Part shown: positions 35,656 through 44,750 of the stretch, piece by piece
How the letters are laid out: each line of letters starts with the position of its first letter
How positions within the stretch are numbered: the stretch's first letter is position 1
NCBI RefSeq assembly: GCF_031599675.1
Contig: NZ_CP134223.1
Location: forward strand, 2,728,001-2,792,000
From: Paenibacillus pedocola
Lineage (GTDB): Bacteria > Bacillota > Bacilli > Paenibacillales > Paenibacillaceae
DNA length: 64,000 bases
Direction of reading: 5' to 3'
Translations under genes and position numbers: made by a program
The notes under the pieces: model-generated
Told to the model about the DNA's origin: nothing
What the model saw: the letters and a program-made list of their open reading frames with translations, nothing else
Databases searched by the model: none

Positions 35656-35784
35656 GAGCCTATTGTAAATGAAAACCCTTCAGAAATCAATTGTCTGAAT
35701 GAAGAATTTTGCCTTGCGGGCGGAGCGGATCCGGGTTACTTGTAGAGCAGCAGTTAAATTTACGGGGTGGAAGGAAGGGCAGGG

Positions 35785-36129
35785 AACGTTAGTTAAACCA
35801 ATCGATGCGGAAACAAGAGAAGCAGCGCTGCAATTAAGCGGCCCGTTTATAGTATCCAGAGGCCGGGTACATCATTTAGGCGGATTGCCCGGATTTTGTG
35901 CGGTTGCGGACGGGAGTGTCGCGGCGGCGGTTTATTACTGCTGATAACTTCCAATGACAATACGCGGGCGATCCGCTTTTATCAGAAAAGAGGATTTGAC
36001 ATGGTCGCCGTGCACCGGGAGGCGATAACCGAAGCCAGAAAGCTGAAGCCAGCTATTCCGCTGCTCGGGTATGACGGGATCCCGGTGCAGCACGAGGTCG
36101 AATTTGAGTATAGGCTGACACTTGTTTGA
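35785..36129 (+). pseudogene. GNAT acetyltransferase remnant
   Basis: The N-terminal part (LVKPIDAETREAAL... VSRGRVHHLGGLPGFCAVADG) and C-terminal part (LITSNDNTRAIRFYQKRGFD... EVEFEYRL) of one GNAT are on different frames. The region with the acetyl-CoA loop, about 40-50 residues, is missing at about 35930. Frame one stops at TGA 35942-35944. It cannot be an active enzyme. Confidence 0.75.
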
Positions 36130-36232
36130 GATATCGTACCAATAAAATCAAGGCTTGATACGAGAACGTTTGTTTGCTATCGTGTAAGTGAATATTTACA
36201 CATTGTTTTGAGAAGAAGGGGGATGATCTGAC

Positions 36233-36700
36233 ATGCATCTTGGATGTACCTACTTGATTGTCAAAGACATGAAGCGTTCGATTGCATTCTACGAGGCATT
36301 GCTGAATATAAAAGCGGATTCCCGGAATATTGAACGATGGGCGCAATTCACCTGCGGCAATACGCTCGCGCTATGGAACCCGGAGTACGATAAGGAACTG
36401 ATCCGGGATAACAGCGACGTGTCCGCACATTTTAACGAGGAATACCTGAAATATAAACGCGAAAATATCACCAAATACGGCAACAATGTGATATTAAATT
36501 TCAATGTCACGAATCTGAATGCAGAGTATGAACGGGTGAGATCGCTTGAGCTAGGCACAATGACGGAAATCTTTTTTATCAATATCCTATGTCCCTATTA
36601 CTGCTTCATGCTGGAAGATCCAGACGGGAATTTGATCGAGATTACCGGCGATTACCGTTTACCAGGAAGTGCGCCATTCGGGATCCCGTTTAGTGATTAA
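36233..36700 (+). CDS. VOC family protein (glyoxalase/bleomycin-resistance type)
   Basis: 155 aa, one VOC module pair. LGCTYLIVKDMKRSIAFYEALL opens the first beta-alpha unit; MLEDPDGNLIEITGDY closes the second, with Glu of IEI as a likely metal ligand. Metal ligand His are scarce, so a binding role is as likely as catalysis. RBS AAGGGGGATGATCTGAC. It overlaps the convergent Nudix gene by 11 bp at the 3' ends. Confidence 0.8.
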   Translation: MHLGCTYLIVKDMKRSIAFYEALLNIKADSRNIERWAQFTCGNTLALWNPEYDKELIRDNSDVSAHFNEEYLKYKRENITKYGNNVILNFNVTNLNAEYERVRSLELGTMTEIFFINILCPYYCFMLEDPDGNLIEITGDYRLPGSAPFGIPFSD

Positions 36701-37109
36701 ATTCAACTAGAAAGGAATCCTTTTGATTCACGCAATGCACAATCTGCTCCCTGATGCTATTCCAATTTACCTTACTGAGTGCCTCATCCATATTAAAATA
36801 TCCTAGTTCAAAACTTTCACTGGATGTTCTAAATTCACCACCAATGCCTCGGGCCAAAAATAAATTGCTGATGACGGCTTCCTTCACATTTTGGAAGATA
36901 CCGCAAAATCTTATGATTTCGATATCAATACCTGTTTCTTCTTTTGTTTCGCGTATTACGGCAGAAGTTATAGATTCGCCTTCTTCAACACGTCCCCCCG
37001 GAATTTCCCAGCCTCTTTTTGGTCCGTTGAGAAGTAAAATTCCATTGTCTTCGTTAAGTACAACAGCCGCTGCGACTACAATGTGCTTCGGTGACTGATT
37101 CATTATCAA
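36690..37109 (-). CDS. Nudix hydrolase
   Basis: 139 aa, hydrolyses nucleoside-diphosphate-linked substrates. Nudix box GGRVEEGESITSAV-RETKEETGI fits G-x5-E-x7-R-E-U-x-E-E-x-G-U. Start is TTG 37109 with AAAGGA five bases upstream, or ATG 37103. Divergent from pxpB. Confidence 0.88.
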   Translation of the reverse strand: MIMNQSPKHIVVAAAVVLNEDNGILLLNGPKRGWEIPGGRVEEGESITSAVIRETKEETGIDIEIIRFCGIFQNVKEAVISNLFLARGIGGEFRTSSESFELGYFNMDEALSKVNWNSIREQIVHCVNQKDSFLVEFNH

Positions 37110-37271
37110 ACCATTCCTTTCTATATATTACATTCATTCCACAAACACTTCTGACTATCCTGCCTTTCAGGGAACAGCTTCTGTTGATTCTTCACTGAAC
37201 GTCTGGCTCGCGTAATGCAAGCGGAAATACAGTATAATAAGCATAACTATGAATGACAAGGGGGCACTGGA

Positions 37272-38057
37272 ATGGCTGAGACAACGGACGACAGTGAGTT
37301 TATGCCCCAAGCCCCCGTCAATCACGGGGCTGCCCGAATTGTTCCGCTCGGCGACTCGGCAGCTATTGTAATTCTTGGAGACTCCATTAGTCCGCAAATT
37401 CACAACCGGGTCAGGGCGCTATGTCGTTATCTGGAGCACCATCCGTTTACAGGCATGACGGAGCTGGTGCCTTCATTTACTTCGATAGCTGTCTATTATG
37501 ATGGACTGGGAGTCCTTAAAGCGTATCAGGAATATATCCGTCTAGGCGAGGAGTGTTATCCGTTCCTGGTTGTAGCCGCACTGCTTGAGAAGATACTAAG
37601 TCTTGTAGAAAGTGAGCTTCCTCTACAGCCTAGAACGGTCAGAATTCCCGTATATTACGGCGGCGAAGCAGGTCCGGATCTGGAGTTTGTAGCCCGGCAA
37701 AATGACCTGTCCCCGCAGGAAGTGATCGGGATCCATTCCTCTGCCGAATATCTCGTATATATGCTGGGCTTTGCCCCGGGGTTCCCCTACCTCGGTGGTC
37801 TGCCTTCTTCAATCTCCACACCACGCAGATTATCGCCGAGAGTGGCCATTCCTGCAGGCTCGGTGGGCATTGCAGGTGATCAGGCTGGTGTCTATCCGCT
37901 GGAAACGCCGGGCGGCTGGCAGCTGATCGGCAGAACACCAATCTCCCTATTCAAACCGGAGGCAGTACCGCCTACACTGCTTCAGGCAGGAGATATTGTC
38001 AGGTTCTATCCGATTACCCGGCGTGAGTTCATAGAATGGGGGGAGGATACGCCATGA
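37272..38057 (+). CDS. pxpB: 5-oxoprolinase subunit PxpB
   Basis: Part of the ATP-dependent 5-oxoprolinase (pyroglutamate to glutamate). 261 aa, KipI-type domain: EFVARQNDLSPQEVIGIHSS, GFAPGFPYLGGLP, PRVAIPAGSVGIAG-QAGVYP. The C-terminal core matches PxpB. Overlaps pxpC by 4 bp (ATGA), so translation is coupled. Confidence 0.92.
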   Translation: MAETTDDSEFMPQAPVNHGAARIVPLGDSAAIVILGDSISPQIHNRVRALCRYLEHHPFTGMTELVPSFTSIAVYYDGLGVLKAYQEYIRLGEECYPFLVVAALLEKILSLVESELPLQPRTVRIPVYYGGEAGPDLEFVARQNDLSPQEVIGIHSSAEYLVYMLGFAPGFPYLGGLPSSISTPRRLSPRVAIPAGSVGIAGDQAGVYPLETPGGWQLIGRTPISLFKPEAVPPTLLQAGDIVRFYPITRREFIEWGEDTP

Positions 38058-39061
38058 GCCTGCTGATTATGAAGCCGGGCCTGTTAACTACCGTCCAAGA
38101 CCTCGGAAGGTACGGTTATCAGCAGTATGGCGTTATTGCCGGAGGTGCGATGGACAGCTATGCCCTGCGCATGGCCAATCTGCTGGTCGGCAATGATGAA
38201 CGGGAGGCGGGGCTGGAAATGACGGTAACCGGACCCGAAATCACCTTCGCAGAGCCGTCTTTGATTTCCATTTGCGGCGGGGGATTATCACCGATGCTGG
38301 GTGAGTACCCGCTGCCGCTCTGGCGGACGGTCTATGCACCCAAGGGAGCCCGACTGCACTTCGGTCGACTGTCCGACGGCTGCCGCGCCTACCTTGCGGT
38401 TGCAGGAGGCATAGCGGTTCCGGTTCAGCTGAACAGCCGCTCGACCTACCTGCGCGCCGGAATCGGCGGCCATCAGGGCAGAACGTTGCGTTCTGGGGAT
38501 GTATTGCCTATAGGAACTCCAACTCTCAGGGGGAACCTCTGGACCGAGATGCTGACCAGGGAACAGGGACCGGAGAGCTTGTCTGTGAGCCGCTGGTTTC
38601 CAGCCTATAGCCTGATCCCTTCATATCCGGAAACCCCTGTACTGCGAGTCATCGCGGGGGAAGAATTCCTCGCATTCAGTGAGGAGAGCCGCGAGCGGTT
38701 TCTCTCAGAGCTCTTTACGATCCTCCCTCAATCAGACCGGATGGGCTATCGGCTGTCTGGCAGCAGTCTGAGTCTGGTACGGGAGCAGAGCCTGATCTCG
38801 TCGGCAGTGACCTTTGGTACGGTTCAAGTCCCAGCCGGTGGCAATCCCATTATTCTGATGGCGGACCGGCAGACGACCGGCGGTTATCCGAAGCTGGCTC
38901 AGGTGATTACGGCCGATTTGCCGCTGCTGGCTCAAGCTAAGATCGGCAGCGCCGTCCGGTTCCGGCTGATCACGCTGCAGGAAGCGCAGAAGCAGCTACT
39001 GCAGCAGGAATTGGAACTGCGCCGGCTGCGCTTAGTCCTGGAACACTACCACAATGGTTAG
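38054..39061 (+). CDS. pxpC: 5-oxoprolinase subunit PxpC
   Basis: 335 aa from the ATG at 38054, which overlaps the pxpB stop; the earlier in-frame start is not used. KipA-type domain: MKPGLLTTVQDLGRYGYQQYG, DSYALRMANLLVGND, GGGLSPMLG, and the C-terminal block PVLRVIAGEE... LMADRQTTGGYPKLAQV. Binds PxpB to form the ATP-dependent complex. In Bacillus subtilis kipI-kipA also affect sporulation kinase A. Confidence 0.92.
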   Translation: MSLLIMKPGLLTTVQDLGRYGYQQYGVIAGGAMDSYALRMANLLVGNDEREAGLEMTVTGPEITFAEPSLISICGGGLSPMLGEYPLPLWRTVYAPKGARLHFGRLSDGCRAYLAVAGGIAVPVQLNSRSTYLRAGIGGHQGRTLRSGDVLPIGTPTLRGNLWTEMLTREQGPESLSVSRWFPAYSLIPSYPETPVLRVIAGEEFLAFSEESRERFLSELFTILPQSDRMGYRLSGSSLSLVREQSLISSAVTFGTVQVPAGGNPIILMADRQTTGGYPKLAQVITADLPLLAQAKIGSAVRFRLITLQEAQKQLLQQELELRRLRLVLEHYHNG

Positions 39062-39112
39062 ATGCAGAAAGCGGATTATTTTAATTGTTAATACATACAG
39101 GAGGTTAAGCTG

Positions 39113-39892
39113 ATGAAGGCTGTTGATTTAAACTGCGATCTAGGCGAAAGTTTCGGGGCTTACCGCTTGGGACGTGATGAGGAGATCCTGCCACTGATTA
39201 CCTCAGCCAATATCGCCTGCGGATTTCATGCCGGTGATCCCGGGACCATGTCACGTACCGTTAAGCTGGCGCTAGAGCATCACGTGGCTGTAGGCGCTCA
39301 CCCCGGCCTGCAGGATCTGACCGGCTTCGGACGCAGGGAGATAAAGCTCTCCCCCCGGGAAGCCTATGAAATAACCGTCTATCAGGTGGGTGCACTATGG
39401 GGGTTTGTGCGGGCGGAAGGTGCGGTTCTTCAGCATGTTAAGCCACATGGCGCGCTTTATAATATGGCCGCTGTTTCCGCAGGACTGGCGGAGGCGATTG
39501 CAGAGGCCGTGTACCGAATCGATCCGGAGCTTATTCTAGTCGGCCTGGCTGGGAGCGAACTGATCCGGGCGGCCAAGAATACCGGGCTTCGCAGTGCCAG
39601 TGAGGTATTCGCCGACCGAACTTACCAGCGTGACGGATCATTAACGCCCAGAAGCGAGGCGGGCGCACTGATCACGGATAAACAACAGTCGTTGCAGCAG
39701 GTCCTGAAGATGGTAACAGAAGGTAAGGTGCGCTCCATTGGGGGAGAGAATATGCATATCGCCGCGGAGACAATCTGCCTGCATGGCGACTCTTCCCACG
39801 CCGTAGAATTTGCATCGTCCATCCGCTGCTTATTGGAGACAGAGGGAGTGTCGGTACGGAGCCTGAGCCATACAACTAAGCGCTTATCTTGA
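39113..39892 (+). CDS. pxpA: 5-oxoprolinase subunit PxpA
   Basis: 259 aa LamB/YcsF protein: [39 protein letters not shown] holds the active-site His and Asp; PHGALYNMA and [14 protein letters not shown] are family blocks. It completes the pxpBCA set, with 51 bp to pxpC and its own AGGAGG site. The three genes allow use of 5-oxoproline from glutathione turnover or damaged glutamine. Confidence 0.92.
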   Translation: MKAVDLNCDLGESFGAYRLGRDEEILPLITSANIACGFHAGDPGTMSRTVKLALEHHVAVGAHPGLQDLTGFGRREIKLSPREAYEITVYQVGALWGFVRAEGAVLQHVKPHGALYNMAAVSAGLAEAIAEAVYRIDPELILVGLAGSELIRAAKNTGLRSASEVFADRTYQRDGSLTPRSEAGALITDKQQSLQQVLKMVTEGKVRSIGGENMHIAAETICLHGDSSHAVEFASSIRCLLETEGVSVRSLSHTTKRLS

Positions 39893-39921
39893 ACAATATG
39901 CACACTATCACCCGTATAACA

Positions 39922-39980
39922 AAAGAAACCTCGCTTTAGAAATGGCAGGCTGTACTCCATTTTCTAAAGTGAGGTTTCTT
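39922..39980. terminator. Bidirectional terminator after pxpA
   Basis: AAAGAAACCTCgCTTTAGAAA against TTTCTAAAGtGAGGTTTCTT. The A run before and T run after let it act for pxp and for the convergent amt gene. Confidence 0.8.
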
Positions 39981-39998
39981 AATTGTACTTGCGGTCTT

Positions 39999-41282
39999 CT
40001 AATCCTCTGAACCGGTTCTAAGGAGCAAAGCTTCATCCAGACCAGGCTGATCGCTGAACCGTTCCAGCTCGTTATATGCAGGGATACCATGCATAGCCAT
40101 GTCCAAACCTTCTTCTTCCTCAGAGGCATTGACCCGCAGACCAACGGTTTTCTGAATCAGCTTGGCCGCAGCGTAGCTCATTACAAATCCCCATACCATG
40201 ACTACGGCCACACCTAGCAGCTGAACACCCAGCTGGTGAAACTGTCCTGTGGTGAATAAGCCTTCCTGTTTATCAAAAAGCCCCACAGCTAACGTACCGA
40301 ATGCTCCGTTAATTCCGTGTACCGCAACCGCTCCGACTGGGTCATCCACCTGCAGCTTATCGATGGCAAGCGTTCCCCAAATCACCAGGATACCGGCAAT
40401 CAGACCAATAAGAATGGCCGAGTAGGGAGTTACAAACGCGCAGCCTGCTGTAATCGCAACGAGACCGGCCAGTGCACCGTTCATAGTCATACTCGGATCC
40501 GCTTTACCAAAACGGAACATCGTGTAAACCATAGCGGAAGTCCCTCCTGCAGCAGCAGCCAGCATAGTATTTAAGGCAATAACGGAAAGGTTAAGATCCG
40601 CAGCATTCAAGGTGCTTCCGGCATTAAAGCCAAACCAGCCAAACCAGAGGATAAAAGTACCTGCTGATGCCAGTGGAATATTACTCGGTGCAAACACGTT
40701 CACACTGCCATCGGTGTTGAATCTTCCACGGCGAGGGCCCAGAACTTTGGCGAAGGCCAGCGCAGCAGCTCCCCCGAGGGCATGTATAGCGGCTGACCCG
40801 GCGAAATCCTTCATTCCGAGACTAGCCAGCCAGCCGTCCGGGTTCCAGACCCAGTGTCCGGAGACCGGATATAATATCGCTGCCACAAAAAAGGCGATGA
40901 GGATATAAGCTTTAAAGGACATCCGCTCAGCTACCGCGCCGGAGATAATCGAGATGGCTGCGATGGCGAAGCCGATCTGAAATAATACGTAAGCTGATAA
41001 TGGGAGATTTAAATCTATAGGCAGAGACTGGGAAGCTCCCCAAAAATTAAAGCTAATGATTCCGGCAAAATCTTTTCCGAACATAATTCCAAAGCCAATC
41101 AGGAAAAATGCCAGAACTCCGACTGTAAGATCTACAAAAATCTTCATGGTGACATTCACCGCGTTCTTCGTCCGCACAAAACCTGCTTCGAGCAGGCTAA
41201 AGCCGCCCTCCATAAACAAAACCATAGCAGCAGCAAGCACTACCCAAACCGTATTTAATGCCATATCCGTTCCGGCGTTCAT
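39999..41282 (-). CDS. amt: Ammonium transporter
   Basis: 427 aa, 11 transmembrane helices, Amt/Mep/Rh fold. Pore histidines in SAAIHALGG and VAVHGINGAFGTL; the segment FGWFGFNAGSTLNAAD is family-typical. The C-terminal cytosolic tail (SEEEEGLDMAMHGIPAYNEL) is the PII-binding type. It is preceded by the PII gene (139 bp), i.e. an operon glnK-amt that responds to nitrogen limitation. ATG with GGGAGGG upstream. Confidence 0.95.
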   Translation of the reverse strand: MNAGTDMALNTVWVVLAAAMVLFMEGGFSLLEAGFVRTKNAVNVTMKIFVDLTVGVLAFFLIGFGIMFGKDFAGIISFNFWGASQSLPIDLNLPLSAYVLFQIGFAIAAISIISGAVAERMSFKAYILIAFFVAAILYPVSGHWVWNPDGWLASLGMKDFAGSAAIHALGGAAALAFAKVLGPRRGRFNTDGSVNVFAPSNIPLASAGTFILWFGWFGFNAGSTLNAADLNLSVIALNTMLAAAAGGTSAMVYTMFRFGKADPSMTMNGALAGLVAITAGCAFVTPYSAILIGLIAGILVIWGTLAIDKLQVDDPVGAVAVHGINGAFGTLAVGLFDKQEGLFTTGQFHQLGVQLLGVAVVMVWGFVMSYAAAKLIQKTVGLRVNASEEEEGLDMAMHGIPAYNELERFSDQPGLDEALLLRTGSED

Positions 41283-41421
41283 GATGTTACCCTCCCTGTC
41301 ACTTTTACAACATAGTAATGATATAAGGAGAGTGTAGAGAATGTCAACTTCAAATGTTATGTTAGCTTACATAGAATCCGGTTAAAAACGTCTGCTCATT
41401 TGCACTTTATGACATATTGGG

Positions 41422-41769
41422 CTATTTTAACTCGTCGATCGTATCATCGGTTTCGCCGGTTCGGATGTTGTACATTTCAAGGAGGGGCAGCACGAAAATT
41501 TTACCGTCTCCCATTTCTCCGGTCTGGGCGGTAGCAATAATGGTCTTAATCGTTTCTTCGACTTTATGGTCGGAGACGACGATTTCCAGCTTTATTTTAT
41601 GGTGCAAATTAACGGTATACGATTTCCCTCTGTACACTCCGGTTGTGTTTTTTTGCTGGCCGCGCCCCTGGGCCTGGGTAACAGTGAATCCCGTGACTTG
41701 AATCGTACGGAGTGCATCGATGACTTCTCTTAGTTTCTCGGGGCGAATAATCGCTTCAACTTTTTTCAT
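41422..41769 (-). CDS. glnK: Nitrogen regulatory protein PII
   Basis: 115 aa, first gene of the operon with amt. T-loop tyrosine Y51 in GVYRGKSYTVNL; ATP/2-oxoglutarate-binding C-terminal GDGKIFVLPL. It binds and blocks Amt when nitrogen is plentiful. RBS GGAGG before ATG. Confidence 0.94.
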   Translation of the reverse strand: MKKVEAIIRPEKLREVIDALRTIQVTGFTVTQAQGRGQQKNTTGVYRGKSYTVNLHHKIKLEIVVSDHKVEETIKTIIATAQTGEMGDGKIFVLPLLEMYNIRTGETDDTIDELK

Positions 41770-42205
41770 ATATATCCTCCAGAATCAGTGTATCTGCTAT
41801 GTGAATTGTACCACAACATTTGCACTCATAGGTATTTCAAAAAATATGACTTTAGCAATGAGAAGCGTTAAAAAGTTTTTTGGTAGCGCTGTATTTTGTA
41901 GCAGAGAGTTGACGGTGATTATCACCATTACCTGATTCTACTAACCGATCAGGTCCTTAAATCGCCTAATTGAAGTGCCAATTCCGGCTTCATTATATGT
42001 ACACAATTCCGAAGAGGTCTCTAGTTCCTGTTTCAGATTGCAGATTGTAAGGAATATGGGCTGCGATAGTGTGGACGGTACGGGATACAGCATGTTTCCG
42101 GACACGAACTTTCCGGGTGCACTCAAATACATGCGGCACGATCAAGTAGCAATAGTTTTCGAAGAATCAATATGTGGGCATAGCCCCTAAAAGGGGAGAG
42201 AAACG
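41770..42205. other. Intergenic region before the prophage remnant
   Basis: 436 bp, upstream region of glnK, then no recognisable gene. It contains G-T-T-G-A-C-GGTGATTATCACCAT (around 41912), a short inverted repeat, and nothing else. Confidence 0.4.
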
Positions 42206-42295
42206 ATGCATCCGGAATGCAATTATTGTGACAACGTATTTCTGCCAAGTAATTATGACGGCGACCTGGTCTACAGCAGCTACGGAGCTAAGTAG
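42206..42295 (+). CDS. Small CxxC protein, interrupted
   Basis: 29 codons from ATG 42206, with strong AAGGGGAGAG upstream. MHPECNYCDNVFLPSNYDGD starts it; the C-x-x-C and the D-G-D-L-V are like small zinc-ribbon phage or plasmid proteins. The frame runs on past the TAG (42293-42295) as EDARILVEDEQYVDED, which suits a longer original protein with a nonsense mutation. Confidence 0.35.
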   Translation: MHPECNYCDNVFLPSNYDGDLVYSSYGAK

Positions 42296-42694
42296 GAGGA
42301 TGCTCGAATCTTGGTTGAAGATGAACAATACGTTGATGAGGACTGAGGGAGGGTTAAACATCCCCCCTTATAAATCCTACTTTTTCTTACGTTTGTTCAG
42401 GAACCCTATCCAACAACTAGTAGCTGCGAGGAACGCAAGAATAACTGGCACCAATTGATTATTAGACAAGCTAATACACCCCCAGTATTCCAAATGCTAG
42501 CATTAAATAATTTTGGATTATGTACTTTATATCACCGAAGGAGATAAACAATATGAGCGGCAAAACGGGTAATGAATGGGCAAACGCGGCTACCTTCCGG
42601 TTCCTAAGCTGTACCGTTGCTGGGGGTAGTAATCTATCATGGCATATGTAAGACGTCAAATGATCAGTACGGCGGCCAGTTAACCGGGTCAACT

Positions 42695-42925
42695 ACCAGC
42701 ATAGATTGGCTCATCGTCGGCGGAGAAAGCGGCCATAAAGCCCAACCTATGCATCCATGGTGGGTGCAGGAGCTTTGGGACAAGTGTCAGGCTGCCGGCG
42801 TCCCTTTCTTCTTCAAACAGTGAGGGGAGTGGAAAGAGACCCAAGCTCTACGATGCAACGAGCCGGCGATTTAAAGGCAAGCAGGTAGCTGGCAGGGAAC
42901 TGGACGGCAGAACATGGAATGAATC
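42695..42925 (+). pseudogene. Remnant of phage DUF5131 (Gp37-like) protein
   Basis: [21 protein letters not shown] and [15 protein letters not shown] are the C-terminal part of DUF5131 proteins, in which Q-W-G-E-W normally follows; here the W codon reads TGA (42821-42823) and then GEWKE. The final KQVAGRELDGRTWNE block follows in another frame. So it is an inactive fragment of a phage gene, with a nonsense and a frameshift. Confidence 0.75.
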
Positions 42926-43079
42926 TCGGGGATGGTTACAGTATTGACGTAGTAGACGCAAACTGTGCAGTAAGGTGGGGCGTAGGTACCGAAATTTCTA
43001 ACGAGGGTAGCTCACAATGAATGTCGTTGTTTTGTTGAACTAACGTTACCCGTTCCATGAACGCTAAGTATATTGCTAT

Positions 43080-43328
43080 TTAATTAATAATATCGTGTTG
43101 TTGACCCTCTTTTGGGTCTTTTATAACAACCCATTGGTCCTGTATAACTTTGTACTTTTCAATGCAGTAGTCAAAAGCTTCATCAAACGTTTCAAACCAT
43201 AAATCGGCAAATCCACTCTTATCTTCTTGTGTATCATACAAAAAAACATAAACTCCATTTTCATTATCGTAAATCATAAGCTTTCTAACATCATTAACAT
43301 GTTCTTTAAGAAGGGCATACATTCGCAC
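43080..43328 (-). CDS. Small hypothetical protein
   Basis: 82 aa, acidic, GTG start at 43328 with GGGGG seven bases upstream. NENGVYVFLYDTQEDKSGFADLWFETFDEAFDYC is a compact aromatic core. No family recognised. In the decayed region between glnK and the tRNA, so it may be a phage remnant or a moron gene. Confidence 0.5.
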   Translation of the reverse strand: MRMYALLKEHVNDVRKLMIYDNENGVYVFLYDTQEDKSGFADLWFETFDEAFDYCIEKYKVIQDQWVVIKDPKEGQQHDIIN

Positions 43329-43483
43329 TTCGTTACCCCCAATTCATTTTTGCACCATTTTACCATTAAACAAATCAGCTCGGTAGCTAAATGAGTTTTT
43401 TTGCCAAGAGTCATAGTGACTGTTGAATAGTACGACGATACCAGGGAGTAGGAGTATCCCTCCTCTCCCAAAGGTTCAATAAA

Positions 43484-43549
43484 TTACTTCTTCTTTTTGA
43501 AGAAACCAAACAAAAACAAGAGAATTAAAATAACGATTATAAATTTCAT
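43484..43549 (-). CDS. Small hydrophobic peptide (single transmembrane helix)
   Basis: 21 codons, minus strand, ATG 43549. Strong RBS GAGGTGATACCG before it. It reads MKFIIVILILLFLF, then GFF and four Lys: a single membrane helix with a basic end. It is too short for ordinary gene calls. Its length and layout resemble small membrane peptides. Confidence 0.55.
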   Translation of the reverse strand: MKFIIVILILLFLFGFFKKKK

Positions 43550-43650
43550 CGGTATCACCTCATTTTTTGGGATTATAGCATGATCTGCACGATTGATATA
43601 GGGGGTAGAGGATGTAAAAGCCTTCCTCTCCCGCAGGGAGGATATAAGCA

Positions 43651-43839
43651 ATGGGTGAATCGAACAGGGCCATTAATAAATCAACATCAGATTATCCTTC
43701 AGCTCTCACGGCACAGAAGTTGAAGAAGTACTGGGCATCGGAAAACGTCAAACATATTAAATTTTGGACTATTTCATGTGGTACGGGTTTTGCAAAAATG
43801 ATAAGAATATCTAAAGAACTCTTCCTGTTGGAAGGATAA
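43651..43839 (+). CDS. Small hypothetical protein
   Basis: 62 aa, ATG with GGGAGGATATAAGCA upstream and a perfect terminator 10 bp after the stop. No known family. Both ends look like a real small transcript. Confidence 0.35.
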   Translation: MGESNRAINKSTSDYPSALTAQKLKKYWASENVKHIKFWTISCGTGFAKMIRISKELFLLEG

Positions 43840-43876
43840 AAAAGCTGGTGCCGAAGATGGCACCAGCTTTTACTTT
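43839..43876. terminator. Bidirectional terminator
   Basis: AAAGCTGGTGCC / GGCACCAGCTTT around GAAGAT, flanked by A and T runs. Confidence 0.8.
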
Positions 43877-43944
43877 AGTCTAGTACGGGGTACCATATCG
43901 GCACCAATACCATTTGTGATTTGATATGAGGAGGAGGAAAAGAA

Positions 43945-43972
43945 AAAAAGCCTTGGTATACAAGGCTTTTTG
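43945..43972 (-). terminator. Terminator of the tRNA gene
   Basis: AAAGCCTTG / CAAGGCTTT around TATAC, with A and T runs. Lies just after the 3' end of the tRNA on the minus strand. Confidence 0.8.
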
Positions 43973-43976
43973 CGTA

Positions 43977-44048
43977 TAGGACGGATGGGGTTCGAACCCA
44001 TGACCCCTACCCTGTCAAGATAGTGCTCTCCCGCTGAGCTACCGTCCT
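43977..44048 (-). tRNA. tRNA-Val (GAC)
   Basis: 72 nt cloverleaf. Acceptor AGGACGG / CCGTCCT; D-arm GCTC / GAGC; anticodon stem CTATC / GGTAG with loop TTGACAG, so anticodon GAC (Val). T-arm ATGGG / CCCAT with loop TTCGAAC. No CCA is encoded. A prophage remnant lies just downstream on the other side, as expected for a tRNA used as an integration site. Confidence 0.88.
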
Positions 44049-44216
44049 GCAACGAAATTTATAATACCACAGGATGTCAGGTGAGCGCAATATTTTTTTC
44101 AGGGATAAGGTTAATCGTGGTTTTTAGGTATTGTGAATGAAATTGAAAATTATGGTAAAGTAAACGGATATCATGGTATCTTAAGTGGGACGAATTAATA
44201 AAGGGAGTGAGCGGAA

Positions 44217-44750
44217 ATGGCGACGATTTTTAATGAACACAATATTTCTTTTACACAAAAACAGTCTCCGGTACCGGAGTTTGCCTGGCATACCAGTGAA
44301 AGGCTGGCGAATATGGTCGGTTCGAAACATTTGATCTTTGATATCCGGTCACTCGATCCGGGAAAGTATTCTTACCCTTATCATTTTCATAGAAATGCGG
44401 AAGAGATCTTTGTGATTATGGAAGGAAAGGCAATGCTCAGAACGCCAAAAGGAATTGAGGAGCTGGGCACAGGCGATGTTGTGTTTTTTGAAACAGGTCC
44501 GGAAGGAGCACATCAGCTGTTTAATCATACAGAGGCGCCATGCAAGTACTTGGATCTGCGGACGAATAACGGATTAGATGTGGCGGAGTATCCTGATTCC
44601 GGAAAAATCAATATTTTGCCGTACGAAGAGCTGTATCAATCCGAAGACCGGGTGGATTATTACAAAGGCGAAGACAAGACCCGGGAGAAGTGGGAGCAGC
44701 TATCCGGAAGTTCTTCCAGCTATTCTGACAAAGGGGATAACAGCCAGTGA
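44217..44750 (+). CDS. Cupin domain protein
   Basis: 177 aa cupin barrel. Motif 1 YPYHFHRNAEEIFVIMEG gives two His and Glu ligands, motif 2 GDVVFFETGPEGAHQLFN gives the last His. The C-terminus (EQLSGSSSSYSDKG) is polar. Substrate unknown. It overlaps the following Nudix gene by 4 bp (GTGA), so the two are coupled. Confidence 0.85.
   Translation: MATIFNEHNISFTQKQSPVPEFAWHTSERLANMVGSKHLIFDIRSLDPGKYSYPYHFHRNAEEIFVIMEGKAMLRTPKGIEELGTGDVVFFETGPEGAHQLFNHTEAPCKYLDLRTNNGLDVAEYPDSGKINILPYEELYQSEDRVDYYKGEDKTREKWEQLSGSSSSYSDKGDNSQ

Noticed and set aside
42174-42458. 94-codon plus-strand frame
   Set aside because: Overlaps the CxxC frame with the better ribosome site, and its translation shows no protein-like pattern.
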